Assembly (NCBI RefSeq): GCF_001708935.1
Contig: NZ_MASI01000007.1
Span: forward strand, 88,493-152,492
Length of the DNA stretch: 64,000 nucleotides
From: Methyloligella halotolerans
Lineage (GTDB): Bacteria; Pseudomonadota; Alphaproteobacteria; Rhizobiales; Methyloligellaceae
Reading direction: 5' to 3'
In this document: positions 56,747 to 64,000 of the stretch, piece by piece
How positions within the stretch are numbered: position 1 is the first letter of the stretch
Layout of the letters: each line of letters opens with the position of its first letter
The notes under the pieces: generated by a model
What the model was told of the DNA's origin: nothing
The model's input: the letters and a program-made list of their open reading frames with translations, nothing else
The model's database searches: none
Program-made: the position numbers and the translations under genes

Positions 56747-58195
56747 CTAGCTCTCGAGCCCGCCCATTAGGATGTATTTCATCTCGACAAACTCGTCGAT
56801 CCCATGGTGAGAGCCCTCTCGGCCGATCCCCGACTCTTTCACGCCGCCGAACGGGACCATCTCGCTCGAGGTGAGCCCTTCATTGACGCCGACGATCCCG
56901 CATTCCAGCGCTTCCGAGACACGGAACGCCCGGGCGAGATCCCGCGTGAAGAAATATGCGGCCAAGCCATAGGGCGTGTCATTGGCGATTCGAATTGCTT
57001 CTTCTTCCTCGGTGAAGCGGAAGAGCGCGGCAACCGGCCCGAACGTCTCTTCGTTGGCGAGCAGCATCTCCGTCGTCGCGCCTGTCAGCACTGTCGGTTC
57101 GAAGAACGTGCCGCCGAGAGTGGCGCGCTTGCCGCCGGTCTTGATCTTCGCGCCCTTGTCGACCGCGTCGGCCACGTGGGCTTCGACCTTCTCCAGACCC
57201 GCCTCGTTGATGAGCGGCCCCTGGTCGACGCCCTCCTCCGTGCCGTCGCCCAGCTTGAACTGCTCGACTTCTTCCGCGAGCCGATCGGCGAAGCGGTCGA
57301 AGATGCCGTCCTGCACCAGGATCCGGTTGGCGCAGACGCAGGTCTGGCCCATGTTCCGGAACTTCGAGGCGAGCGCTCCGGCCACCGCCCTCTCCAGGTC
57401 AGCGTCGTCGAACACGATGAGAGGCGCGTTGCCACCCAGCTCCAGACCCATCTTCTTCACGGTGGAGGCGGACTGCCTCATGAGCAGCTTGCCCACCTCG
57501 GTGGAGCCAGTGAAGGTGATCATCCGGACGGTCGGGTTGGAGGTCAGCTCGCCGCCGATCGCCTTCGGATCGCCCGTCACGATGTTGAATACACCCGGCG
57601 GGACGCCGGCCCGGATCGCCAGCTCCATGAGCGCGAGCGCCGAAAGGGGCGTGTCCTCCGCCGGCTTGCAGACGACGGTGCATCCGGCGGCAAGCGCCGG
57701 GGAGACCTTCCGGGTGATCATTGCGAGCGGGAAATTCCACGGCGTTATGGCGCCGACGACCCCAATGGGCTGCCGCTCCACCAGCACGCGTGCGCCGGCC
57801 TTTGGCGTCGGAATGATCTCGCCATAGACCCGCTTCGCTTCTTCGGCAAAAAGCTCCGTGAAGGACGCGGCATAGGCCACCTCGCCCCGCGCCTCCGAAA
57901 GCGGCTTGCCCTGCTCCGCCGTCATGATGGCCGCCAGATCCTCCTGATGGGACATCTGGAGCTCGTACCAACGGCGCAGGATCGCGGCCCGGTCCTTGGC
58001 GAGCATGCCGCGCCAGGCCGGAAGCGCCGCCTCCGCGGCCTCGATGGCCTGCTTGGTCTCGGCGGCGCCGAGATAGGGAACCTTGGCAATCACCGATCCC
58101 GTAGCCGGGTTGGTGACCTCCAGACTCGGTGTGCCGCACCAGGAATCCCCAATGCGGCACTGCTCTTTGAGCAGTTCGTGATCTTGCAGCTTCAT
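56747..58195 (-). CDS. gabD: NAD(P)-dependent succinate-semialdehyde dehydrogenase
   Basis: 482 residues from the ATG at 58195; the frame opens at 58240 inside the ppc end. Aldehyde dehydrogenase fold with ITPWNFPLAMITRKV, FTGSTEVGKLL, catalytic Glu in LELGGNAP and nucleophile Cys in NMGQTCVCANR. The SSADH class is supported by overall likeness (ECGIVGVNEGLTSSEMVPFGG near the end). Feeds GABA carbon into the TCA cycle; 28 bp after ppc, same strand. Confidence 0.92.
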   Translation of the reverse strand: MKLQDHELLKEQCRIGDSWCGTPSLEVTNPATGSVIAKVPYLGAAETKQAIEAAEAALPAWRGMLAKDRAAILRRWYELQMSHQEDLAAIMTAEQGKPLSEARGEVAYAASFTELFAEEAKRVYGEIIPTPKAGARVLVERQPIGVVGAITPWNFPLAMITRKVSPALAAGCTVVCKPAEDTPLSALALMELAIRAGVPPGVFNIVTGDPKAIGGELTSNPTVRMITFTGSTEVGKLLMRQSASTVKKMGLELGGNAPLIVFDDADLERAVAGALASKFRNMGQTCVCANRILVQDGIFDRFADRLAEEVEQFKLGDGTEEGVDQGPLINEAGLEKVEAHVADAVDKGAKIKTGGKRATLGGTFFEPTVLTGATTEMLLANEETFGPVAALFRFTEEEEAIRIANDTPYGLAAYFFTRDLARAFRVSEALECGIVGVNEGLTSSEMVPFGGVKESGIGREGSHHGIDEFVEMKYILMGGLES

Positions 58196-58223
58196 GATGT
58201 CTTCAGTCCGGTGGCGCTCAGCA

Positions 58224-61112
58224 TCAACCATATGCGCCAAAATGATGGGAAACCCCGACGCCGATTTCCAGCACCATACGGTATGTATCGACGATCGGAT
58301 CGATCAGTGTGCGGTTGATCTCCGCGTAGTCACTGCCTTCGTAGCCCGTATAGGTGGCGGGCTCCGCGAGGGAATACTCCGCGACTTCAGGCACGTCCTT
58401 CGGGAAGGCCTCGCGCAGGAGCTGCACCGCCTCCTCTACCCGCAGCGACAAGATCAGCCCGATGATCTGGTCGCGCGCGATGTCGTTCCGGGTCGAGAAG
58501 CGCGGCACGCGCGCCGCCAGCAGGAAGATGTGCTGGATGAGCGCAAGCCGGACCGCCTGCAGCACGTCGAGATGCAGCCGCCCGTCTTCCCATTCCGGTC
58601 TCGTCTCCAGCCCTACGTCGCTGAACGTGTCATCGAGATAGATCGCGTCCTTCCGCAAGAAGCTCGCCAGATGCATCATCGCGTCGTGGCGCCGGTCGTC
58701 GCGCAGGAGATCCGCCAGATAGAGGCAGGCTTCCTTCACGTGGAGCTCCTGGTGGCCATAGGGCCGCGTCACCCAGAACGCATCGTCAAACACCGACGAA
58801 TAGGCCACCAGCGTCTTGATGCTGGAAAGATTCTTGGCATGGGCGACCATGGCGAGAAGCTGCTGCATCCGGGGCGATTCGCGATAGATGTGCACGAACC
58901 TGTCCGGCTCATGCCGCATGGCGGTGGCCACGCCATTCACCACATTGAGCGCCATGCCGAACTGCTGCAGCAGGGCGTTATGAGGAATGGCCCGGACCTC
59001 GGAGGCAGGATTGCGCGCCCCCTTGGCGGCGTCGTACTGGCGCTTGGTCTTCCGCGAGCCCGGCTTCACCAGGAAGTTGGTGCCGAACGCCGCCAGAGAG
59101 TGCCGGTAGTTCTCGTCCTCGTAGACGCGGATCTGGTACTGGCGGACACCCTCGTAGAAATCCCGGATGAAATCGGAATCCGAATAGAACTTGTCGTTCT
59201 CGACAGGCTCTGCCTCGCTCGGCGCAATCATCGCATGGGCGAGCACCCGGAAGGCGAGATTGGGCGTGCCGAACAGCACGAAACCGTCGCCGCCCTGGAA
59301 GCTCGTCTCGTGATGCAGGCCGAGGCCGTTGGCCTCGATCCGCTGCTGAGCCCAGGGGGACAGCGTGTAGAGGAACCGGTCCGTCAGACTGCGCGGATGG
59401 CCGCCGCGGCCCATGGATTCGCCGTGGGTGTCGAAGATCAGGAAATCGATCTTTCCGAGACCGGCATTGGCGACCACCTCCGTGAGCTGGGCCTGCAGGC
59501 GCTCGATCGCGATGCCCGCCGGAATCTGCCCCATGAAGCGGCCGGAATCCGAGAAGCCGTGCTGTACGCAAAGCCGCCCGCGGGTCTTGATCTTCTCCCG
59601 ATAGCTTTTCGTCTCCAGCAGAGACTCGATGACGCGCGCGCCATGCTCGAACGCGTCCACGGTTTCGAACAGCGGCGAGATATCGAGCTTGTCCGCGATT
59701 CCGAACTGCTTCGCGAAGTAGAGCGCCGCAAGCACGGTGAAGGGCGATTCCGTCTCGGCGATGAGAAGCCGGATCGGCGCCTCGGGATCCACATGTTTGA
59801 GGATCTGAGCCGCGACGATGAACTGGCGTACGGCGGTCGCCCGCTCCACGAAGAGCGTGCCGAAATTGACCTGCTCCTCCTTCGCCTCCTGCACCATGCG
59901 GTCGAGCCGGCCGAGGAGGACATGGCTCGTCACGTCGACATTGCCCTCCAGCCCCATGGGCTTACGGATTGCGTTGTGAAGCTGCTGAGCGTTGAGACGG
60001 AGATGAATGCGCGCCGTTCCGAGACCGCAGCCCACGATCTGCGCCCGCAGGCGGACGAGCCGCTGCTTCACATCGTCGTCGGTTTCCTTGTCGATCGCCC
60101 GGCCGATCCATCGGTCGGCCCGCGCGATGATGCTCTTGCGGGAGCGCGCCGAGCGTTTGGTCAATTCGTTCGCCGCCTTGGTGAGCTGTTCCGGATCTTC
60201 GAGATCGCGGTTGAACAGCTCGACCTGCCGGGTGACCGCCTTGAGCTCCTTGTCGAACACGCGGACGAGCTTCATGAGCTCCTTGCAGGCGTCCGAATCC
60301 TCGTCGAGCTCGGCACCGACCGCCTTGATCCATTCGATGTCGCGGGCGATCTGGATGCGCTTTTCGTCGAGACGGATGCGCAGGCAGTCGTACCACTGAA
60401 TATCCGTGCGGCCGTCCAGATCGTACCCGACCCAGCTGCTGAGCTGGATGGGTCGCGGCTTCATTTTATGCCATTCCTCCGGATAAAGCTCGCGCGCCAC
60501 GGAAAGCACAATGTCGACGATGCGCCCGTTCGCTTCCTGGGCGTTCTCGATGACCTTCTGGGCCTGCTCGTGCTCCATGCCGAGGCTGATATCGTCCTCC
60601 GGCGTGTGGTGATATTTCTTCATCTCCTCCAGCAGAGACGGATCGTCATAGGTCTCCGTGTCGATCATCTGCACGAGGATCTCGCGCAATCCGTAGGGGA
60701 TGGCGAAGGTGGGATGGGCGGTGAAGACGATGCCCTCCCGCGGCTTCTCCCAGCGGGCCCGGAACTTGGCGAACGAGATCCGCTCTCCCTTCTTGAAAGC
60801 GGAGTCGCGCACCTGCTCCCGTACGATTTCGGCGAGCTGATCAGCATCCCTGTCGCCGAGATAGCGAACGGAATTCTTCGCCCGGCGCACCAGCGCCTGG
60901 TCGCTCAGAGCCTTGGCGATCGCTTCCAGGTCCTCGCGGCTGATCTCACCCGCCTCCAGGGCGCGCGAAAGATCGAGCGCGAGTTGCCGGACGGGATTGG
61001 ACTGGGGCTCGAAGGGCACCCGGTCGCGATATTCCCGCATCCGGTCGGTCCAGCGATCGATCAGTGAGTTTTGGTTTTCGCCTTCCGACGCGACGGCCGC
61101 TACGCTTGTCAT
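58224..61112 (-). CDS. ppc: divergent phosphoenolpyruvate carboxylase
   Basis: 962 residues from the ATG at 61112; another ATG at 61148 is possible. The fold is PEPC: IVFTAHPTF (catalytic His), SSWVGYDLDGR, HGFSDSGRFMGQIP, HGESMGRGGHPRS and ETSFQGGDGFVLF. Several signature positions differ from canonical PEPC: the glycine-rich loop lacks its first Arg and is two residues shorter, and GGDRDGNP is GYDLDGRT. The C-terminus lacks the usual NTG end. It may still fix bicarbonate onto PEP, but activity needs proof. Leads gabD. Confidence 0.82.
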   Translation of the reverse strand: MTSVAAVASEGENQNSLIDRWTDRMREYRDRVPFEPQSNPVRQLALDLSRALEAGEISREDLEAIAKALSDQALVRRAKNSVRYLGDRDADQLAEIVREQVRDSAFKKGERISFAKFRARWEKPREGIVFTAHPTFAIPYGLREILVQMIDTETYDDPSLLEEMKKYHHTPEDDISLGMEHEQAQKVIENAQEANGRIVDIVLSVARELYPEEWHKMKPRPIQLSSWVGYDLDGRTDIQWYDCLRIRLDEKRIQIARDIEWIKAVGAELDEDSDACKELMKLVRVFDKELKAVTRQVELFNRDLEDPEQLTKAANELTKRSARSRKSIIARADRWIGRAIDKETDDDVKQRLVRLRAQIVGCGLGTARIHLRLNAQQLHNAIRKPMGLEGNVDVTSHVLLGRLDRMVQEAKEEQVNFGTLFVERATAVRQFIVAAQILKHVDPEAPIRLLIAETESPFTVLAALYFAKQFGIADKLDISPLFETVDAFEHGARVIESLLETKSYREKIKTRGRLCVQHGFSDSGRFMGQIPAGIAIERLQAQLTEVVANAGLGKIDFLIFDTHGESMGRGGHPRSLTDRFLYTLSPWAQQRIEANGLGLHHETSFQGGDGFVLFGTPNLAFRVLAHAMIAPSEAEPVENDKFYSDSDFIRDFYEGVRQYQIRVYEDENYRHSLAAFGTNFLVKPGSRKTKRQYDAAKGARNPASEVRAIPHNALLQQFGMALNVVNGVATAMRHEPDRFVHIYRESPRMQQLLAMVAHAKNLSSIKTLVAYSSVFDDAFWVTRPYGHQELHVKEACLYLADLLRDDRRHDAMMHLASFLRKDAIYLDDTFSDVGLETRPEWEDGRLHLDVLQAVRLALIQHIFLLAARVPRFSTRNDIARDQIIGLILSLRVEEAVQLLREAFPKDVPEVAEYSLAEPATYTGYEGSDYAEINRTLIDPIVDTYRMVLEIGVGVSHHFGAYG

Positions 61113-61359
61113 TCGTTTGTACCACCTCTTGCAGCCTCGGAGCCCCATTCGAGCTCCAGACGCAAAGACGCCCCCGGGAAATTTTGAAGAAACTTATAGG
61201 TCGTGCGAATAAACGCCATTGGCCGCAATCTCTAGACCGCCCCCCGAAGCCCTGCAAGTAGGGAATGTCCCAACCGAAACCGCCGGGCCTTCGAACGACA
61301 AGGCATTTTGGTCGGAATCGGCCAGAAACAAAGGCTTTTTGTTTTCAGACGAGGCTTGC

Positions 61360-62091
61360 TTGCCCCCTTCCCTCCTGACCGGCGCGACCGTCGTTTTCGA
61401 CCTCGACGGTACGTTGATCGACACCGCACCCGACCTCACCGCGGCCCTGAACAAGGCGCTTGGCGCCTGCGGCTATCCGCCGGTTCAGGGCGAGGCCGTC
61501 CGCGCCTCGGTGGCCTTCGGGGCCCGCGCCATGATCGCCGAGGGGCTGCATCAGGTGGCAGCCACCGACGAGCACCGCACTGAGGAGCGGATCGACGCAA
61601 TGCTCGCGGACTTCCTCGATCACTACGAGTCCAATATCGCCGTCGAAAGCGTTCCCTTCCCCGGCATGCTCGAAGCCCTGGCGGAATTGGACGCCGCCGG
61701 CGCCACCCTCGCGGTCTGCACCAACAAGCGCGAGCTGCTCGCCCGGCAGCTGCTGGAAAGCCTGGGACTTGCCCGGCGCTTCGCCGCGATCGCCGGCCGC
61801 GACACCTTTCCCGCGTCGAAACCCGATCCCCTGCACCTCACCGAAACCGTCGCCGCCGCGGGCGGGAATGCGCGCCACGCGATCATGATCGGCGATAGCG
61901 ATGTCGATATCCGCACGGCCAATGCGGCCGGCATCCCGTCGGTTGCCGTCCGCTTCGGATACGGTCCGGAGGATTCGCTCACCGCCGCCGGTCCCGGCAG
62001 GCTGATCGGAGCCTATGGGGAGCTGATCCCGGCCATCGAATCGCTGCTCGCCGCCGGGCCGGTCGATCCGCCGCTCCGTGCACAGTCATGA
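61360..62091 (+). CDS. gph: phosphoglycolate phosphatase-like HAD hydrolase
   Basis: About 243 residues from a TTG at 61360 with GAGG six bases upstream; the frame is open back to 61219 but that part is not conserved-looking. HAD motif I VVFDLDGTLIDTAPDL, motif II VCTNK, motif III KPDP and motif IV MIGDSDVDIRTANAAG. Removes 2-phosphoglycolate, a by-product of Rubisco or DNA repair. Divergent from ppc. Confidence 0.88.
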   Translation: MPPSLLTGATVVFDLDGTLIDTAPDLTAALNKALGACGYPPVQGEAVRASVAFGARAMIAEGLHQVAATDEHRTEERIDAMLADFLDHYESNIAVESVPFPGMLEALAELDAAGATLAVCTNKRELLARQLLESLGLARRFAAIAGRDTFPASKPDPLHLTETVAAAGGNARHAIMIGDSDVDIRTANAAGIPSVAVRFGYGPEDSLTAAGPGRLIGAYGELIPAIESLLAAGPVDPPLRAQS

Positions 62092-62193
62092 AGCCGTAAA
62101 TTTGCCGCAGTTGAAATCAAGCTCTGCGCCGTCGGGGAAATGGACCGGTCCGGCCAGGCTCCCACCGGACAGCTGCTTTGGAGAGTTGAGGGA

Positions 62194-62553
62194 ATGACAC
62201 GGTTTTCGCTTACGATTTTTGGGCTGATGCTTCTGCTCGCCGGGCCAGCCTTCGCCCAGGACGATGTGCTTCCCGGCGACATGACGCCCGATGGGATGCC
62301 CCAGGATCAGATGATGGACGACGGGTCCATGGATGACGATTCCATGGGAATGGAGCAGCCTGACGACCCCTGCACCCAACAAGTGACGGAAACGGAGAAC
62401 GCTCTCGCCGATCAGCTCCAGGGCGGAAGCTTGAGCGAGGACGCCACGAACCGGATTTACGAACTCCTGGATCGGGCCGACGCCGAATGCGCCGATGGCG
62501 ATGCCGCGGCGGCGGAAGCGACCCTCGCCGAGGCGCGCGCCTCGGCCCAATAG
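62194..62553 (+). CDS. small acidic secreted protein
   Basis: 119 residues from the ATG at 62194, with GAGGGA directly upstream. Signal peptide ends LLAGPAFAQ. Mature part starts with a Met/Asp-rich repeat-like stretch (MTPDGMPQDQMMDDGSMDDDSMGMEQ) that could bind metal, followed by a helical region with two Cys (DPCTQQVTE, DAECADGDA). Not recognised. Lies between gph and tRNA-Val. Confidence 0.72.
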   Translation: MTRFSLTIFGLMLLLAGPAFAQDDVLPGDMTPDGMPQDQMMDDGSMDDDSMGMEQPDDPCTQQVTETENALADQLQGGSLSEDATNRIYELLDRADAECADGDAAAAEATLAEARASAQ

Positions 62554-62656
62554 CGCCTGAAAGTCGGCGGGGAGCAGGACCGTTTCGGCAATTCTTCCAA
62601 GCCCCCGCTTGACTTGGGCGAGCCTCGCTCGCTAAATCCGCAGCTCCAAGACCCGA

Positions 62657-62732
62657 GGGCGGTTAGCTCAGCTGGTAGAGCACTGTGTTCACATCGCAGG
62701 GGTCACTGGTTCAAGTCCAGTACCGCCCACCA
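62657..62732 (+). tRNA. tRNA-Val (anticodon CAC)
   Basis: 76 nt with encoded CCA. Acceptor GGGCGGT (62657-62663) pairs with ACCGCCC (62722-62728). Anticodon stem CTGTG/CGCAG holds loop TTCACAT, anticodon CAC, reading GTG. T-arm CTGGTTCAAGTCCAG. D-arm TAGCTCAGCTGGTAGAGCA. Confidence 0.96.
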
Positions 62733-63050
62733 TTCTCCCCGACATTCAATCTTGCCGAAACCGTGGCTCGTGTTACGCCTGCGATCGCGCGCCCAGCCAG
62801 CCTGCTAAGTAAAATTTAATTCAAATTTTCAGAAGTTTAGCTGCAAGCTTGAGGCAAACTGGTTGAAAGCAACGATCCCTTAATGAATTGGGCAGATTCT
62901 TATCCTGCACCAAGGGGTTGAGATAAGCGCAAGGCCACACGCCACACAACAGACGCGCGACCGCGCCCGTGCCAAATAACGAAAAACTGGGAGGCACTTC
63001 GAAGTGCACGCATCTGCGTATTCGGATGCGATTGAGTAGGGCGTAGAGGG
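62733..63050. other. upstream region of the Gly-rich secreted protein gene
   Basis: About 320 bp without a gene. It holds an AT-rich patch with AAATTTAATTCAAATTTTC (62815-62830 region) that could be promoter DNA and, close to the gene, two palindromes described separately. The minus-strand frame across this area is a shadow. Confidence 0.5.
62994..63030. promoter_or_regulatory. twin palindromes in the 5' region of the Gly-rich gene
   Basis: GCACTTCGAAGTGC (62994-63007) is a perfect 14-bp palindrome. It is followed by CGCATC-N10-GATGCG (63009-63030). They end 20 bp before the ATG at 63051, so they could be operator sites or 5' UTR hairpins. Confidence 0.4.
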
Positions 63051-63949
63051 ATGAGTATCGATATGTTCCGTCGCATTGCATGCCGGCGGCTTTTGTCTGT
63101 GGCGTCACCGGGGGATTGGGCATGGTCACCGCCCCCAATCCGGCGGTGGCGGCAACCTTTTCCGTAAATAGCCAGTCGAGCTTTTATAATGCGATGCGCG
63201 CCATCGCCCTCGACCGGTCGAGCAACCATACAATCAACATCACCGGCTCTTTCGCGATGTCGCGCAATGTGGCGCCGATCGTGCTGGACGATGGCCGAAG
63301 CCTCACAGTGAACGGCAACGGCTTTAATATTGACGGCGACAACAAGTATCGCCCGTTCTTCGTCTCCTCGTCCTCGCCCACCACGGGCGGCGGACCGACC
63401 ATCACGATCAGCAATCTCACCATTTCCAATGGCGCTGCAGTCGGCGGCAAGGGCTCCGGCGGCGGCATGGGCGCAGGTGGCGGCCTGCTGGTGGATCAGA
63501 ACACCACCGTCATCCTGGATATGGTCAATTTCTCCAACAACTCCGCGGTCGGCGGCGCCGGCAGCACGGCCCCCGGCATCGGCGGTGGCGGCCTCGGCGG
63601 CAACGCCGGCCAGAATAGCGAATCCGGCGGCGGTGGCCTTTACGGCAACGGCGGCAATGGCGGCGGCGACGCCGGCGGCGGTGGCGGCGGCGCTCTCGGC
63701 AAGGGCGGCAACGCCCTTCTGACCGAAGGCGGTGGCGGTGGCGGCGGCTTTTTCGGCAATGGCGGCAACGCAGCCATGGGCGGCGGCGAAGGCGGCGGTC
63801 TGACCGCAAACGGTGACAACGGCACCGGCATTGACGGCGGCGACGGCGCAAGCAGCGAAGGCGGCGACGGCGGCGATTCCGGTCAGGATGGCCAGACCAG
63901 CCAAGGCTTCGGCGGCGGCGGCGGCGGCGGCGGAACCGGCGGAAGCTAG
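63051..63949 (+). CDS. Gly-rich secreted (autotransporter/adhesin-like) protein, apparent frameshift near 63107
   Basis: ATG at 63051, with AGAGGG directly upstream, opens MSIDMFRRIACRRLLSVAS, then the frame must shift by one missing base at 63107-63108 to reach GGLGMVTAPNPAVAATFSV. Joined, this is a normal signal peptide cut after AVA and a 299-residue protein. Beta-helix-like start (ITISNLTISNGAAVGG, VILDMVNFSNNSAVGG) and then about 140 residues of Gly/Asn repeats (GGNGGNGGGDAGGGG type). Such starts belong to autotransporter passenger domains, but no beta-barrel follows before the stop at 63949. Surface role likely. Confidence 0.7.
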
Positions 63950-64000
63950 CCTTCCGCTCTCAGGCGGTCGATCAGCAGCGGCAGGGAGCGGAGGGTAGCC
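63946..64000 (-). CDS. possible C-terminal end of a gene entering from the right
   Basis: The minus-strand frame to the window edge reads ATLRSLPLLIDRLRAEG and a TAG whose complement overlaps the stop of the Gly-rich gene (CTAG). It looks like an ordinary protein end, and convergent overlapping stops also occur at 52818-52821. Only 17 codons are visible, so this is weak. Confidence 0.3.
   Translation of the reverse strand, partial: ATLRSLPLLIDRLRAEG

Noticed and set aside
58194..61067. 957-residue plus-strand frame
   Set aside because: Antisense to the PEP carboxylase gene, which has clear conserved motifs.
63570..63930. regular GGCGGC-type repeats that might suggest a CRISPR or satellite array
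   Set aside because: They are codon-level Gly repeats in one reading frame with no constant repeat/spacer structure. I saw no CRISPR array anywhere in the window.

Overview
The window is GC-rich chromosomal DNA from an alphaproteobacterium, most likely of the order Hyphomicrobiales (Rhizobiales). Supporting signs are a DUF2865 protein, dispersed palindromic elements of the kind common in that order, a CysNC fusion beside CysD, a class II DAHP synthase, and the orders ABC transporter-psd-pssA and cysS-GNAT-cimA. I cannot name a genus.

Layout. 1-4.9 kb: two tandem secreted L,D-transpeptidase-like paralogs (the first cut by the window edge), a cupin, an aldo/keto reductase divergent from a TetR regulator with a twin palindromic operator, and a secreted NTF2-like protein. 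4.95-7.1 kb: a lower-GC island with a tight three-gene operon (AlbA_2/Schlafen-type protein, Cys-rich protein, PD-(D/E)XK nuclease-like protein), next to the 3' stump of an SDR gene. 7.2-12.7 kb: yaiI, a LysR/NmrA pair flanked by a duplicated yaiI 3' end, a hydrolase divergent from a CGNR regulator, and a YcaQ-type glycosylase. 12.6-25.2 kb: guaA, RsmB-type methyltransferase, MAPEG, TPR protein, arylsulfatase with divergent AraC, guaB, an ArsM-like methyltransferase and rlmE. 25.3-33.9 kb: MFS exporter, ppx, tRNA-Gln, a CFI-box protein, and cysNC/cysD. 34-39.7 kb: pssA, psd, an Atm1-type ABC transporter and a LysM protein. 39.8-50 kb: LOG protein, cimA, a 40-residue membrane protein, GNAT, cysS, DUF2865, gltX, an acyltransferase and nadE. 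50-62 kb: class II DAHP synthase, a glutamate-cysteine-ligase-like enzyme, the coupled rpiA-DUF2059-VOC-gor-SDR operon, gabD, a divergent PEP carboxylase and gph. 62-64 kb: a small secreted protein, tRNA-Val and a Gly-rich secreted protein.

Most of the window is housekeeping: purine synthesis (guaA, guaB), sulfate activation (cysD, cysNC), phosphatidylethanolamine synthesis (pssA, psd), tRNA charging (cysS, gltX), NAD synthesis, isoleucine and aromatic precursors (cimA, class II DAHPS), and thiol/redox metabolism (gor, GCS2-like). Accessory genes sit between conserved blocks.

Two points matter most. (1) The 4.95-7.1 kb island is the best candidate for an undescribed, possibly defence-related module. 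(2) Five genes (nuclease, ABC transporter, LysM protein, SDR, Gly-rich protein) each read as one intact protein if a single missing base is restored. That pattern suggests undercalled bases in the assembly, so these genes should not be called dead without re-reading.
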